Origin: Pyrinomonas methylaliphatogenes
Lineage (GTDB): Bacteria > Acidobacteriota > Blastocatellia > Pyrinomonadales > Pyrinomonadaceae
Direction: 5' to 3'
DNA length: 64,000 nt
Assembly (NCBI RefSeq): GCF_000820845.2
Contig: NZ_CBXV010000008.1
Location: 251,001-315,000 of the forward strand
The notes beneath the pieces are model-generated. The model ran no database searches. It was not told the DNA's origin and saw only the letters and a program-made list of their open reading frames with translations. Position numbers and translations under genes: made by a program. Positions 43,978-56,019 of this stretch are shown one piece after another. Positions within the stretch are counted from its first letter, which is position 1; every line of letters begins with the position of its first letter.

Positions 43978-45207
43978 TTAACGTCCAGCGGCGTTCGAGA
44001 TGGATTGAATGATCGGGAGATAGATGGCGAGCAGGATCGTGGCCACCACGCCACCCATGACTAAAAGAATGGCAGGTTCCAGCGTGCTCGTCAACTGTTC
44101 TAGTCGCACTTCGGCCTCGGCATCGTAGAAGTTCGCCACCTCTTCCAACATCTCCCGCAAACTGCCGGAGCGCTCGCCGATCCCGATCATATCGAGCGCC
44201 AGCTCCGGCACCCATCCTGCCGACGCCAGACTGTCCGTGAAAGACCTCCCCTCACGGATCAGTGGCAGCACGGTCGCGCTGCGTCGTCGCAACTCGCGAT
44301 TGGTGATCACCTCGACAGCGATCTCCCAAGATTCAACCAACGTGATGCCGCCGGCAAGCAAGGTGGCGAGTCCGCGTGCCACTTGCGCAATCGCCAATTG
44401 GCGAAGGAGCGCTCCGAGCAAAGGGATGCGTAATAAGAGAGCGTCCAATTTAAGCCTTCCCTGCGCCGTGCGCGCCCAAAAGTAGAAGCCCACGGCTGCC
44501 GCCAAGACGAGTGGACCGAGCCACCAAATGTTCGTCGCCAACCATGTGGAAAGGCCAACGACGAAGAGCGTCACGGTCGGCAACTCCGTGTTGAACCCGG
44601 CAAACAGACCGGACATCCGCGGCACGACATACATGACCAAAAACGAGACCATCGCCACCGACGCGATAAGCAGAAGCGTTGGATAAGCGAGCGCGGCGCG
44701 CACGCGCCGCCGCAGTTCGACGCCGCGTCGCATGTAGTTGACATAACGCGCCAGAACTTCGGCAAGCGCGCCGCTACGTTCGCCCGCTAAGATCGAAGCC
44801 GTGTAAATGCGCGGGAAGATAGGCCCCTGCGCGGCGAATGCCGACGATAAAGCATCGCCGTTACGTATGCGTTCTTCGACATCGCCCAGAACCGAACGCA
44901 AACGCGCGCTCGTCGCGCGCCGCCGCAACATCGAGATGGCTTGCAGGATCGGGATGCCGGCCCGCACGAGCGCGGCGAGTTGTTGATTGAAGAGCAGAAA
45001 ATCAGCCGCACGCACTCGCGCTTGCCAACCGATGCGCCCGCCGCGCGTAAGCGCCGCAACGCCCGAGACCTTTGGCGGCGTGACGGAAAAGACGCGATAA
45101 CCTTGGCTTTCAAGGCGCGCGCGCGCCTCCTGCGCGCCGGAAGCCTCGATCGTGCGCGTAATTATCTCACCTGAAGGTGTGCCCAACCGACAGATGAACT
45201 CTGCCAT
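43978..45207 (-). CDS. GspF/PilC-type inner-membrane platform protein
   Basis: 409 residues with two T2SSF domains (FLLFNQQLAALVRAGIPILQAISML near 70-95 and LATLLAGGITLVESWEIAVEVITN near 280-300) and three membrane helices (about 170-190, 215-240 and 375-395). It anchors the ATPase and helps build the pseudopilus. It is the first gene on the minus strand of the secretion/pilus operon, divergent from the VWFA gene at 45552, so the operon promoter should lie in 45208-45400. Confidence 0.93.
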   Translation of the reverse strand: MAEFICRLGTPSGEIITRTIEASGAQEARARLESQGYRVFSVTPPKVSGVAALTRGGRIGWQARVRAADFLLFNQQLAALVRAGIPILQAISMLRRRATSARLRSVLGDVEERIRNGDALSSAFAAQGPIFPRIYTASILAGERSGALAEVLARYVNYMRRGVELRRRVRAALAYPTLLLIASVAMVSFLVMYVVPRMSGLFAGFNTELPTVTLFVVGLSTWLATNIWWLGPLVLAAAVGFYFWARTAQGRLKLDALLLRIPLLGALLRQLAIAQVARGLATLLAGGITLVESWEIAVEVITNRELRRRSATVLPLIREGRSFTDSLASAGWVPELALDMIGIGERSGSLREMLEEVANFYDAEAEVRLEQLTSTLEPAILLVMGGVVATILLAIYLPIIQSISNAAGR

Positions 45208-45406
45208 CTTCTGCCAGCGACCTTATATTCGAACTGCCTGCGCCCGCCCGAACCAAGAGGGACGAAGTATATCACGCGCTGGCGGCTTACGCGCCCCCGA
45301 CACAAACTTTACACGCGCCGCTTCACTGGCGGTTCCAAACTCGAAGGCGATCCGCCATCCCAGAGATCCCTGCTACACGCCGCGCTGCCGAAGAATCCTT
45401 ACCTTC

Positions 45407-45435
45407 TTGCGAAGGCGAGCGAGCTGGCTTACAAT
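45407..45435 (+). promoter_or_regulatory. Candidate promoter for the first VWFA gene
   Basis: TTGCGA (45407-45412), 17 bp, TACAAT (45430-45435), about 115 bp before the start codon. The rest of the 344-bp divergent gap shows no gene or repeat. Confidence 0.45.
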
Positions 45436-45551
45436 CGAGATGGCCGAAAGGTAAGGCGCGCCGAATCATCGTCTCCTCAAAGCGATCGAAAAGGATCGGT
45501 CGAGATTCGCAATTAATAAAGAGCGCGAACCGCAAGCAGGAGGGTATCAAG

Positions 45552-46532
45552 ATGCAGCGCCGCCGTAAGGAACGAGCCTTGATCGCGCTCGCCTTCTGCC
45601 TCTTCGTTTGCATTCAAGCGACAAACGCCCAACAGAAACTGGATGGGGAGCTGCCCCTTCCCCAAAAGCTTCCCTTCAACGACGATCAACCGATCATCAT
45701 CAACACCGATCTCGTCACCTTAACCGTCACGGTTACCGACACCTATGGGCGCTATGTGACGGGCCTCGACAAGAGGCATTTTACCGTCTTCGACGAAAAG
45801 GAACCGCAAGAGATCCTCTTCTTCAGCGATTCGGACGCGCCGGCAAGCATCGGCATCATCTTCGACGTCTCCGGTTCGATGAGCGGGGAGAAGATTCATC
45901 GCGCGCGCGAAGCGCTGAGCCGTTTCATCGAAACGAGCCACGAGCGCGATGAATACTTCCTCATCGGATTCAATTCGCAAGCCCAACTACTGATGGATCG
46001 CACGCGCGATAGTCGGGCCATTCTCGACAAACTCACCTTCGTGCAGACCAGAGGCAACACCGCGCTCTATGACGCTTGCTACCTCGGCGTAGAGAAACTA
46101 TCGCACAGCACCTATCCCAAACGCGCGATCCTGCTCATCAGCGATGGGCAAGATAACAACTCGCGTTATACGCGCAGCGAACTGCAACGCCTGCTCAAAG
46201 AATCCGACGTGATCATCTACGCGATCGGCATCATGGGCGATAGCGATGCCAACAGCCCGCTGGGGATGCAGGGTCAAGCGATCCTCGATGAGCTGGCTTC
46301 GATCTCAGGCGGACGCGCTTTCTTCCCGCGCACGACGGCGGAGATGAACGAGATCTTCGAACGCATCGCGCTCGAACTCCGTCACCAATACTCGATCGGA
46401 TATCGTCCGAAGGATTTCGTCCCCGATGGCCGTTGGCGGCGCATCAAGGTGAAGGTCAACCCGCCGCGCGGATTGCCGCGGTTGTACGTTCGCAGCCGCG
46501 AAGGTTATTATGCCATCGCCAAACCGCGTTGA
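45552..46532 (+). CDS. Secreted VWFA-related protein (first of pair)
   Basis: 326 residues with a signal peptide (ALIALAFCLFVCIQATNAQ) and a von Willebrand A domain. The MIDAS metal site is visible: DVSGSMSGEK (DxSxS), TRGNTALYDA (Thr) and LISDGQDNN (Asp). A YVTGLDKRHFTVFDEKEPQEI stretch precedes, as in the VWFA-related family that is abundant in acidobacteria, and RHQYSIGYRP closes the domain. The role is unknown; such domains bind proteins on the cell surface or outside. AGCAGGAGGG lies before the ATG. The second copy starts 180 bp downstream. Confidence 0.9.
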   Translation: MQRRRKERALIALAFCLFVCIQATNAQQKLDGELPLPQKLPFNDDQPIIINTDLVTLTVTVTDTYGRYVTGLDKRHFTVFDEKEPQEILFFSDSDAPASIGIIFDVSGSMSGEKIHRAREALSRFIETSHERDEYFLIGFNSQAQLLMDRTRDSRAILDKLTFVQTRGNTALYDACYLGVEKLSHSTYPKRAILLISDGQDNNSRYTRSELQRLLKESDVIIYAIGIMGDSDANSPLGMQGQAILDELASISGGRAFFPRTTAEMNEIFERIALELRHQYSIGYRPKDFVPDGRWRRIKVKVNPPRGLPRLYVRSREGYYAIAKPR

Positions 46533-46712
46533 GGCGCGGCAACCCGCACTGCGTGCGGCGACATCAAGAAGTTCGTGGAAGTTCGTGCGCGAGCCAGTGG
46601 CTCGTTTGCCCCAGCCGCGCGAAGCGATCGGGCGGCTTTAACCGAAGCGCCGCGCTTGCTCTCAAAAAGAGGAAGCGGGGCGCTTCCGATTCATGACGGC
46701 GCAAGGACATCG

Positions 46713-47909
46713 ATGAAGATCTGGCACCCTTATCTACGCATCGCCGCGGCGCTTCTGCTCATGACGCTCGCGCCAGCGCGCGCTCCCGCAACGCAAAACT
46801 CCGACGGTCGCGCGCGGCGCGTCACCGGCGCTGCGGCACCAACGAACAACAGATCGCAGAACAAACAGACGCCGCCCAATCGCCCGCCGCTCGTCATCAT
46901 CGATCAAGAGCCCCCTGTCATGCCGCCGCCCAAACCCAAGCAGCCCGCCGGACAAGAGATCGCGCCTGATGAGACGATCCGCATCAGCACAGCGGAAGTC
47001 AAATTGAGCGTCCGCGTCATCGACCGCAACAACCGCCCCATCCCGAACCTTCGCCCTGAAGATTTCCAAGTCTACGAAGATGGCGTGCCGCAAACGATCA
47101 CTTATTTTTCCAAAGAAGAGGTGCCGATCAGTTACGGATTGGTCATCGACAATTCGGGTTCGATGCGTTACCTGCTCGACAAAGTGATCGAATCGGCGCG
47201 CATCATCATCAACAGCAACAAACCGGGCGATGAGACTTTTCTAGTCCGGTTCATCAGCAGCGACAAGATCGAAACTCTGCTCGATTTCACCTCGGATAAG
47301 CAGGCGCTGCTCGACGCGCTCGACAACCTCTACATCGAAGCTGGACAAACGGCAGTGATCGATGCCGTCTATTTGGCTGCCGATCGGGTCACCGAATACA
47401 AGAAAGGCGATGATGACGATCGTCGTCGCCGCGCCTTGATCCTGATCACGGATGGCGAAGATCGAGCGAGTTTTTACAGCCAGAATCAGCTCTTCCAACA
47501 TCTACGCGAATCGAACGTGCAGATCTTCGTCATCGGATTCGTCGATGAGTTGGACAAAGAGGGCGGCTTCATTCGCAAAAGCCCGCGCGAGAAAGCGATC
47601 AACTTGATCAATCGTCTGGCGAGCGAAACGGGTGGGCGCGCTTTCTTCCCCAAATCTCTGAGCGAACTGCCGCGGATCGCCGAGGAGATCACGCGCGATC
47701 TACGCACACAATACGTCATCGGTTACAGCCCGACCAACAAAGCGCACGATGGTACATATCGCAGCGTGCGCGTCGTGGTCGCAAATGGACCAGGGGGCGA
47801 AAAACGCATCGCGGTCACCCGTCCCGGATACATCGCTCCGCTCGACAATGGGACTCCGGCGCCGCCGCGCCGTCGCGTAGCCGATGGCACACATTCGACG
47901 ACGCCTTGA
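46713..47909 (+). CDS. Secreted VWFA-related protein (second of pair)
   Basis: 398 residues from ATG 46713 (AAGGA upstream). A signal peptide (YLRIAAALLLMTLAPARAPA) and a Pro/Asn-rich stretch (PPNRPPLVIIDQEPPVMPPPK) precede the VWFA-related domain: LSVRVIDRNNRPIPNLRPEDFQV, MIDAS DNSGSMRY, GQTAVIDA and LITDGEDRASF, ending in QYVIGYSPTN. Same architecture as the gene before it, about 40 percent alike by eye, so they are probably a tandem duplicate pair. The gap between holds GAAGTTCGTG in two tandem copies and no gene. Confidence 0.9.
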   Translation: MKIWHPYLRIAAALLLMTLAPARAPATQNSDGRARRVTGAAAPTNNRSQNKQTPPNRPPLVIIDQEPPVMPPPKPKQPAGQEIAPDETIRISTAEVKLSVRVIDRNNRPIPNLRPEDFQVYEDGVPQTITYFSKEEVPISYGLVIDNSGSMRYLLDKVIESARIIINSNKPGDETFLVRFISSDKIETLLDFTSDKQALLDALDNLYIEAGQTAVIDAVYLAADRVTEYKKGDDDDRRRRALILITDGEDRASFYSQNQLFQHLRESNVQIFVIGFVDELDKEGGFIRKSPREKAINLINRLASETGGRAFFPKSLSELPRIAEEITRDLRTQYVIGYSPTNKAHDGTYRSVRVVVANGPGGEKRIAVTRPGYIAPLDNGTPAPPRRRVADGTHSTTP

Positions 47910-47932
47910 AATGGCGAAAGAGTCCGTTTAGG

Positions 47933-48253
47933 TCACCGCGCTCTTACCGAACCGCTGATCTTTTTGCGCGTCGTCTCGCCAGTGCGAAGGACGGGGATGC
48001 CCCGTTCGACCTCAGCATGTGGGCGCGGGATGACGTGGGTTGAGACCACCTCGCCGACCTTTTTTCCGGCGGCCGCTCCGGCCTCGACCGCGGCGCGCAC
48101 GGCAGCGACTTCGCCGCGCACGATGGCCGTAACCAATCCGGCATCGATCTTCTCATACCCGACGAGCCGCACATTGGCTGCTTTAACGGCGGCATCGGCA
48201 GCCTCGATCATCGCCACTAGGCCGCGACACTCGATCATCCCGAGAGCTTCCAT
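47933..48253 (-). CDS. Bacterial microcompartment shell protein (BMC-H)
   Basis: 106 residues from ATG 48253 with GGGAG upstream. It is a single BMC domain: [36 protein letters not shown], then [24 protein letters not shown] and [15 protein letters not shown], the signature of hexameric shell tiles (EutM/PduA/CcmK type). It is the last gene of the minus-strand metabolosome operon, 51 bp after the UPF0210 gene. The shell would enclose the aldehyde dehydrogenase encoded upstream. Confidence 0.95.
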   Translation of the reverse strand: MEALGMIECRGLVAMIEAADAAVKAANVRLVGYEKIDAGLVTAIVRGEVAAVRAAVEAGAAAGKKVGEVVSTHVIPRPHAEVERGIPVLRTGETTRKKISGSVRAR

Positions 48254-48304
48254 AAAGTTTCTCCCAAAAGGTTCAAATCTCGATCCGCCCACAAAGCCCG
48301 CCGC

Positions 48305-49663
48305 TTAATTCCTCAGCGAATGGATCGGCGCCGGGATATGACCGCCGCGCGCGATGAATCCGGCGCTTGAGAATCGGCTGACCGGCATGATGGGCGCGCG
48401 CCCCAAGAGCCCGCCATATTCGACCATCTCGCCGACCTCTTTGCCGGGCACAGGGATGATGCGCACGGCGGTCGTCTTGTTGTTGAAGACTCCGATGGCC
48501 ATCTCATCGGCGATGATCGCCGCGATCGTCTCCGCAGGGGTCGAACCAGGCACGGCGACCATGTCGATGCCGACCGAACAGACGCTGGTCCAGGCTTCGA
48601 GTTTGGCGAGCGATAGCGCTCCGGCGCGCGCCGCCTCGACCATCCCGGCATCCTCTGAGACGGGGATGAACGCGCCGCTCATCCCGCCCACGGAACTGCT
48701 CGCCATCGCGCCGCCCTTTTTGACCGCATCGGTGAGAAGCGCGAGCGCCGCAGTCGTCCCGTGCGCGCCCGCGCGTTCGAAGCCGAAAGCTTCGATGATC
48801 TCGGCGACCGAATCGCCGGGCACGGGCGTCGGCGCGAGACTCAGATCGACGATGCCGAATCTGATCCCCAATCGGCGCGCGACTTCGCGCCCGACCAGTT
48901 CGCCAGCGCGCGTCAGTTTGAAAGCGAGCTTTTTGATCAACTCGGCGAGTTCATTCAACGGCAGGTCGCGCGGTGCATGTCGCAACGCATGATTGATCAC
49001 GCCCGGTCCCGAAACGCCGATGTTGATGACCGCTTCGGGTTCCCCTGGACCATGGAAAGCTCCGGCCATGAAGGGATTATCTTCGACCGCGTTGGCGAAA
49101 CAGACGAACTTCGCGCAAGCTATGCCACCCCGATCGCGAGTCAACTCAGCCATCTCTTTGATCAGAGAGCCGACGCGCCTCACAGCATCCATGTTGATGC
49201 CTGCGCGCGTCGTCGCCACGTTGACCGAAGAGCAGAGCCTTTCGGTCGAAGCGAGCGCCTCCGGGATCGAGTCGAGAAACTCGCGCTCCGCCTCGGTCCA
49301 ACCCTTGTGAACCAACGCCGAATACCCGCCGATGAAATCAACCCCGACGTTGCGCGCCGCCTCATCCAACGCGCGCGCCAAACACAGATAATCGCCGCGC
49401 GCGCCGCTCACAAGCAGCGAAACCGGCGTGACCGCGATGCGTTTGTTGGCGACGGGGATGCCAAATTCATCGCTCACTTCGTCAACGGTCTGGACCAGAC
49501 GGGAAGCCGCCAGCGAGATCTTCCGGCCCATCTTCTCCGCCGTCCGCGCTACCGAGCCGGCACAATCCTGTAAATTTACTCCCAACGTGATCGTGCGAAT
49601 GTCGAGATGCTCCATCTCGATCATCCGCACCGTCTGCAGGATCTCCGCTTGCGTGTATTCCAT
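48305..49663 (-). CDS. UPF0210 (DUF711, PFL-like) family protein
   Basis: 452 residues matching UPF0210: [46 protein letters not shown]-like ([17 protein letters not shown]), [51 protein letters not shown] and [29 protein letters not shown]. Members have a pyruvate-formate-lyase-like barrel fold but no glycyl-radical motif, and no known reaction. Elsewhere the gene is usually next to an ACT-domain gene (UPF0237); here that gene is also in the operon, 0.4 kb upstream. Its place between shell genes suggests it acts with the metabolosome. Confidence 0.92.
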   Translation of the reverse strand: MEYTQAEILQTVRMIEMEHLDIRTITLGVNLQDCAGSVARTAEKMGRKISLAASRLVQTVDEVSDEFGIPVANKRIAVTPVSLLVSGARGDYLCLARALDEAARNVGVDFIGGYSALVHKGWTEAEREFLDSIPEALASTERLCSSVNVATTRAGINMDAVRRVGSLIKEMAELTRDRGGIACAKFVCFANAVEDNPFMAGAFHGPGEPEAVINIGVSGPGVINHALRHAPRDLPLNELAELIKKLAFKLTRAGELVGREVARRLGIRFGIVDLSLAPTPVPGDSVAEIIEAFGFERAGAHGTTAALALLTDAVKKGGAMASSSVGGMSGAFIPVSEDAGMVEAARAGALSLAKLEAWTSVCSVGIDMVAVPGSTPAETIAAIIADEMAIGVFNNKTTAVRIIPVPGKEVGEMVEYGGLLGRAPIMPVSRFSSAGFIARGGHIPAPIHSLRN

Positions 49664-49671
49664 CTGAGACT

Positions 49672-50001
49672 TCAGGCGAACAATTTGCTCAGAAACAACA
49701 GGACCGCAAAGAGGATGAAGAAGACGATCGCGCTGATCACGAAACGCGCGCGCGGATCAGCGCTTTCGACGCGGCGCCTGCGAAGGCGCGCTTCGTCCTC
49801 AGCGAATATGCTGTATCGCGGCTCGGATTCGATCCTCTCTGAAGCTCTCCCCTTCGAAGCGGCCGCCCCGACGCTTCGTTTGGGCTCAGTCGGCGATTCG
49901 CGCCTTCGCATGCTTCGCCCACACTGCGGGCAGAAGTTGGCCTCGCCGCGCACGGTCGCGCCACACGCAAGACAACGACGAGATATCACGGGGCCAGACA
50001 T
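49672..50001 (-). CDS. Zinc-ribbon protein with C-terminal membrane anchor
   Basis: 109 residues. The N-terminus is a four-Cys zinc ribbon ([22 protein letters not shown]). A basic, probably disordered middle (about 35-80) leads to a single C-terminal hydrophobic helix ([19 protein letters not shown]). This layout is common in bacteria without an assigned function. It lies 8 bp upstream of the UPF0210 start and is cotranscribed with the microcompartment genes. Confidence 0.8.
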   Translation of the reverse strand: MSGPVISRRCLACGATVRGEANFCPQCGRSMRRRESPTEPKRSVGAAASKGRASERIESEPRYSIFAEDEARLRRRRVESADPRARFVISAIVFFILFAVLLFLSKLFA

Positions 50002-50003
50002 CT

Positions 50004-50082
50004 AGACGAAGTTCGCGATCACCTCAACAGTCGCTCGATCTGTCGCCGAACGGCCGCGAGACGAAGCTCGCGGGCAGCTCAA
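50004..50082. repeat. Possible degenerate paired repeat (24 bp, offset 55)
   Basis: Bases 50004-50027 and 50059-50082 (AGACGAAG[T/C]TCGCG, then CTCAA) match at about 20 of 24 positions. Lower identity and a shorter offset than the ten clear pairs; listed as a possible old member. The second copy overlaps the ACT gene stop. Confidence 0.35.
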
Positions 50083-50537
50083 ACCCTATGCATCGCATTG
50101 AAAATATCTTCGCGTTGCGCGTAGATGCGCACGCCCAACGCTTCCCCTTCGCGACGAAAGCGCTCCTTGAGCTGCTGGACTGAGTAGCGCGAACGCGCCG
50201 CATCGGCGATGAGGACCATGGCGAACTTACCCTGCACGACCGTTTGATTGATATCGATGATGTTACACTCGGCTTCGGCCAGAATCCGCGCCACCGCCGC
50301 GACGATCCCCGGACGATCGACGCCGAAGACGGAGATGACCAATCGATCGGATGAGCTGCGTGCGGGGGGCAAAGTCTCGATCTGTGGCGTGATGGGGCGC
50401 CCATCACCCACAAGCGACGGTTCGATGGCGCGATAGAGATCGAGCACCAAGCGCTCCACCTTGCCCGCCTCCACACTCGCGCCCAAGTTTTCATAGATGA
50501 CCCGCGTGATCCGATAGATCAAATCCTGATCGACCAT
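50079..50537 (-). CDS. ACT-domain protein (UPF0237-like partner of UPF0210)
   Basis: 152 residues. An N-terminal helix region (MVDQDLIYRITRVIYENLGASVEAGKVERLVLDLYR, about 1-38) precedes an ACT domain (LVISVFGVDRPGIVAAVARILAEAECNIIDINQTVVQGKFAMVLIAD) of the formyltransferase/UPF0237 type, which usually binds amino acids or acts as a dimerisation sensor. ATG 50537 is chosen because AAGGA lies seven bases before. It begins 23 bp after the EutN stop and shares the microcompartment operon. The N-terminal region, with DLIYRITRVI, may also resemble encapsulation-type helices. Confidence 0.85.
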   Translation of the reverse strand: MVDQDLIYRITRVIYENLGASVEAGKVERLVLDLYRAIEPSLVGDGRPITPQIETLPPARSSSDRLVISVFGVDRPGIVAAVARILAEAECNIIDINQTVVQGKFAMVLIADAARSRYSVQQLKERFRREGEALGVRIYAQREDIFNAMHRV

Positions 50538-50560
50538 GGCTGGTCCTTTTTCCACAGCCC

Positions 50561-50896
50561 TCATCGCCCTTTCCCATCTCGCTCGATGGTGATGGCTCGC
50601 GCCGCCTCGTCGAGTTCCGCGGAGACCGTCTCCGTCACATCGACCCGATCGACGATGCCGATGACCGCCGCTTCGATCGCCATCTCCTGATTGCCGATAG
50701 CCGAACGGGCCGCCTTGCCAAAAGCGCACATGACGATCTCCCCAACCCCTGCGCCCAATCGATCAGCGACGATAACGATGTTGCGCGTCGGCTCTCTTTC
50801 GAGATCGAGCGGATGGACGACGAGAAAGCGCACGCCCTCTAAATCCGGCGTCTTCTTCGTCGCCCATACGGTGCCGATGACTTTGCCCAAGAACAT
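50561..50896 (-). CDS. eutN: Microcompartment vertex protein (EutN/CcmL)
   Basis: 111 residues from ATG 50896. The EutN/CcmL fold is clear: FLGKVIGTVWATKKTPDLEGVRFLVVHPLD, VIVADRLGAGVGEIVMCAFGKAARSAIG and AVIGIVDRVDV. Pentamers of this family cap the twelve corners of the shell. The longer open frame that covers this gene is read through unlikely Arg/Ser-rich sequence. It sits between the aldehyde dehydrogenase (49 bp upstream) and the ACT gene. Confidence 0.94.
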   Translation of the reverse strand: MFLGKVIGTVWATKKTPDLEGVRFLVVHPLDLEREPTRNIVIVADRLGAGVGEIVMCAFGKAARSAIGNQEMAIEAAVIGIVDRVDVTETVSAELDEAARAITIERDGKGR

Positions 50897-50945
50897 GATC
50901 CGTAACTCAATGATGAAGAATCTCCGCCGTGCGCTCTCCCAGCGC

Positions 50946-52694
<1,749 letters not shown>

Positions 52695-52825
52695 GACGCG
52701 CCTCCGTTCCAACGCTCAGACCCACGGATCATCCCTTGCAAATGCCATATCGCGATCCGGATTCAACCTTACGCTCGGCCCGAGCCACACCCTGAGAATC
52801 GGGCCGATCGCTGGTCCGATCGGCG

Positions 52826-53227
52826 CTACTTGTTCCGCTCCTTGTTTCCTTCGCGCGCGCCCGATTGAAGCGAACGCCCGGCGTCGCCCTCGGTCAATTG
52901 AGCTTGACCGCTCCCCTGCAACGCACGCTCATCGGGGCTATAGCCAACGCGACCGTTGCGCGGGAGAATGCGTTCGACCTCCACATGCGGGCGCGGGATG
53001 ACGTGTACGCTGACCAACTCGCCGACCCTTCGTGCGGCGGCAGCGCCGGCATCCGTCGCCGCTTTGACCGCCCCGACATCGCCACGCACGAAGACGGTCA
53101 CATAGCCCGCGCCGATGTACTCTTTGCCGATGAGCTGAACGTTAGCCGCTTTGACCATCGCATCCGCCGCTTCGACGGCCCCGACGAACCCTTTGGTCTC
53201 CACCATGCCGAGTGCTTCGAGAGGCAT
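52826..53227 (-). CDS. Microcompartment shell protein (BMC-H) with long C-terminal tail
   Basis: 133 residues from ATG 53227 (AAGGAAAG upstream). The BMC domain covers residues 1-90 ([76 protein letters not shown]). A charged, Gly/Ser-rich tail of about 40 residues follows ([19 protein letters not shown]... EGNKERNK), missing from the other BMC-H here, and may face the lumen or cytosol. First gene of the metabolosome operon, 131 bp before the dehydrogenase. Confidence 0.94.
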   Translation of the reverse strand: MPLEALGMVETKGFVGAVEAADAMVKAANVQLIGKEYIGAGYVTVFVRGDVGAVKAATDAGAAAARRVGELVSVHVIPRPHVEVERILPRNGRVGYSPDERALQGSGQAQLTEGDAGRSLQSGAREGNKERNK

Positions 53228-53386
53228 CTTTCCTTGGATCTCCTCACTCGTTGTAGAAATTAAAATCTCGCTTCTGGGGAGAAGCTTTTGAGCTAAAGCT
53301 AGCACCTCAGGCGCGCAAAATCAAGCTCCAACAACCATCTCCGCCGCGGCCAGAGAGCGAGGCTGACAGCCTTTTGCAGCCAGCGA

Positions 53387-53409
53387 TTTTGTTGAAAGAG
53401 CCAACAAAA
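53387..53409. promoter_or_regulatory. Operator-like palindrome in the divergent microcompartment/RodZ gap
   Basis: TTTTGTTG (53387-53394), 7 bp, CAACAAAA (53402-53409): a perfect 8-bp inverted repeat, AT-rich in a GC-rich region. It lies 160 bp upstream of the microcompartment operon and 22 bp before the -35 box at 53431. It could be a regulator site; as RNA it would also fold. Confidence 0.45.
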
Positions 53410-53430
53410 CTTTGAGCGTCGAGAGCGGAA

Positions 53431-53460
53431 TTGACAGCGCGCGCGCGCGCGCGTTATAGT
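53431..53460 (+). promoter_or_regulatory. Promoter with an alternating G/C spacer, RodZ-like gene
   Basis: A consensus TTGACA (53431-53436), then a 17-bp run of alternating GC (53437-53453), then TTATAGT holding TATAGT at 53455-53460 (spacing 17-18). Predicted start near 53467. Alternating GC of this length can adopt Z-DNA. No other open gap in the window has such a spacer. Confidence 0.7.
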
Positions 53461-53536
53461 CGTTTGCGCACGCGAGTTAAACGTCCGAGAGCTCTAGCAG
53501 CCCGGCGAAAAATAGCTTTATTTGCCAGAGTGCCAC

Positions 53537-54325
53537 GTGACGTTGAACCTTTCTGAAGGGCATCCTGCCGAGAAGAAGGCACACCCGGGGACAGCGACGC
53601 TCGGTGAACGTTTGCGCCATGCGCGCGAAGCGCGCGGTCTCACCTTACGCGACATCTCGGACGAAACGCGCATTTCGCTCCGCCATCTTGAGGCCATCGA
53701 AAACGACGATTACGCCAAGCTGCCCGGTGGCATCTTCAACCGGAGCTTCATCAAAGCCTACGCGCGCACGGTCGGATTTGATGAGCGGGAAGCGGTTGAG
53801 CTTTACCTACAAGCTGCGCGCGAACAAGGGCTCTCGATGGAAGATGTCCCTCCGCTGCGCACTCCTACGGTTTACACCGATGGGCAGACGACTCAATCGC
53901 CTTTGGCGACGATCTTGCTGAGCGTAGCGATCCTTGCGATCCTTTCGCTCGGCGTCTACGCCGTGCTCCACTGGTATCAGCGCCGCACAGCCGTGACCGT
54001 CAAGCCGCAGGTCCAACCGACGCCCTCGGTCGCGCCGACGCCACAGGCGAGCCCGTCACAGACGCCCTTTACCATCGAGGTGCGCGCGCGAAGCGAGCCG
54101 GTCTGGATACGCGCGCGCATCGATGAGGCGGAGATTTTCGAGGCCATCCTGCAACCGAACGAAAGCAAAGCCTTCACGCCCAAGCGCGATCTGCGGATAG
54201 AGTTTTCGCGCAGCAAGATCGGCGCCTTCGATGTCCTGATCAACGGCCAGCCATACCAATCGACGCCGAAGATAGAGGGCGGCCTCGCCTCGATCGCCAT
54301 CGCTCGCGCCGACCGACCGCAATGA
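53537..54325 (+). CDS. RodZ-like helix-turn-helix membrane protein
   Basis: 262 residues from GTG 53537 (a TTG at 53522 and a TTG at 53543 are alternatives; none has a good Shine-Dalgarno). A Cro/C1-type HTH_25 domain (LGERLRHAREARGLTLRDISDETRISLRHLEAIENDDYAKLPG, about 15-70) is followed by a membrane helix (ATILLSVAILAILSLGVYAVLHW), a Pro/Ser/Thr-rich linker and a C-terminal beta domain (FTIEVRARSEPVWIRARID, then IEFSRSKIGAFDVLINGQPY) of the DUF4115/RodZ type. RodZ organises MreB and cell shape. It is divergent from the microcompartment operon. Confidence 0.85.
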   Translation: MTLNLSEGHPAEKKAHPGTATLGERLRHAREARGLTLRDISDETRISLRHLEAIENDDYAKLPGGIFNRSFIKAYARTVGFDEREAVELYLQAAREQGLSMEDVPPLRTPTVYTDGQTTQSPLATILLSVAILAILSLGVYAVLHWYQRRTAVTVKPQVQPTPSVAPTPQASPSQTPFTIEVRARSEPVWIRARIDEAEIFEAILQPNESKAFTPKRDLRIEFSRSKIGAFDVLINGQPYQSTPKIEGGLASIAIARADRPQ

Positions 54326-54330
54326 AGGGC

Positions 54331-54360
54331 GGCAAGCGGCGCTCTCTTCTTGCCTTTGTC
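54331..54360 (+). terminator. Weak hairpin after the RodZ-like gene
   Basis: GGCAAG (54331-54336) pairs with CTTGCC (54349-54354), followed by TTTGTC, 5 bp after the stop codon. Stem is short; plausible weak intrinsic terminator. Confidence 0.4.
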
Positions 54361-54375
54361 ATTCGTTGCTGTTAA

Positions 54376-55905
<1,530 letters not shown>

Positions 55906-55921
55906 GCGCCATCGGCGCGCC

Positions 55922-55945
55922 GTGCGGGCCACAGACGCCCCGCAC
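55922..55945 (+). other. Hairpin downstream of guaB
   Basis: GTGCGGG (55922-55928) pairs with CCCGCAC (55939-55945) with a 10-base loop. No T run follows, so termination without Rho is doubtful; it may protect the guaB transcript end. Confidence 0.35.
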
Positions 55946-56019
55946 TCGCATGCAAGTTCCATCGCCCTAACCACCACACCCGATGATGCGCTGGGACACA
56001 ACCGACCAGCACGCCACCC

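Noticed and set aside
43934-44215. Upstream extension of the GspE-type ATPase
   Set aside because: The extra 94 residues are read antisense-like Arg/Gly-rich sequence overlapping the gspF 3' end; ATG 43933 fits the family start.
45208-45551. Small plus-strand frame between gspF and the VWFA gene
   Set aside because: It overlaps the gspF start on the opposite strand, lacks a ribosome-binding site and includes the predicted promoter.
50004-50082. An eleventh paired repeat
   Set aside because: Identity is about 20 of 24 and the offset is 55; kept only as a low-confidence feature and not counted in the family.
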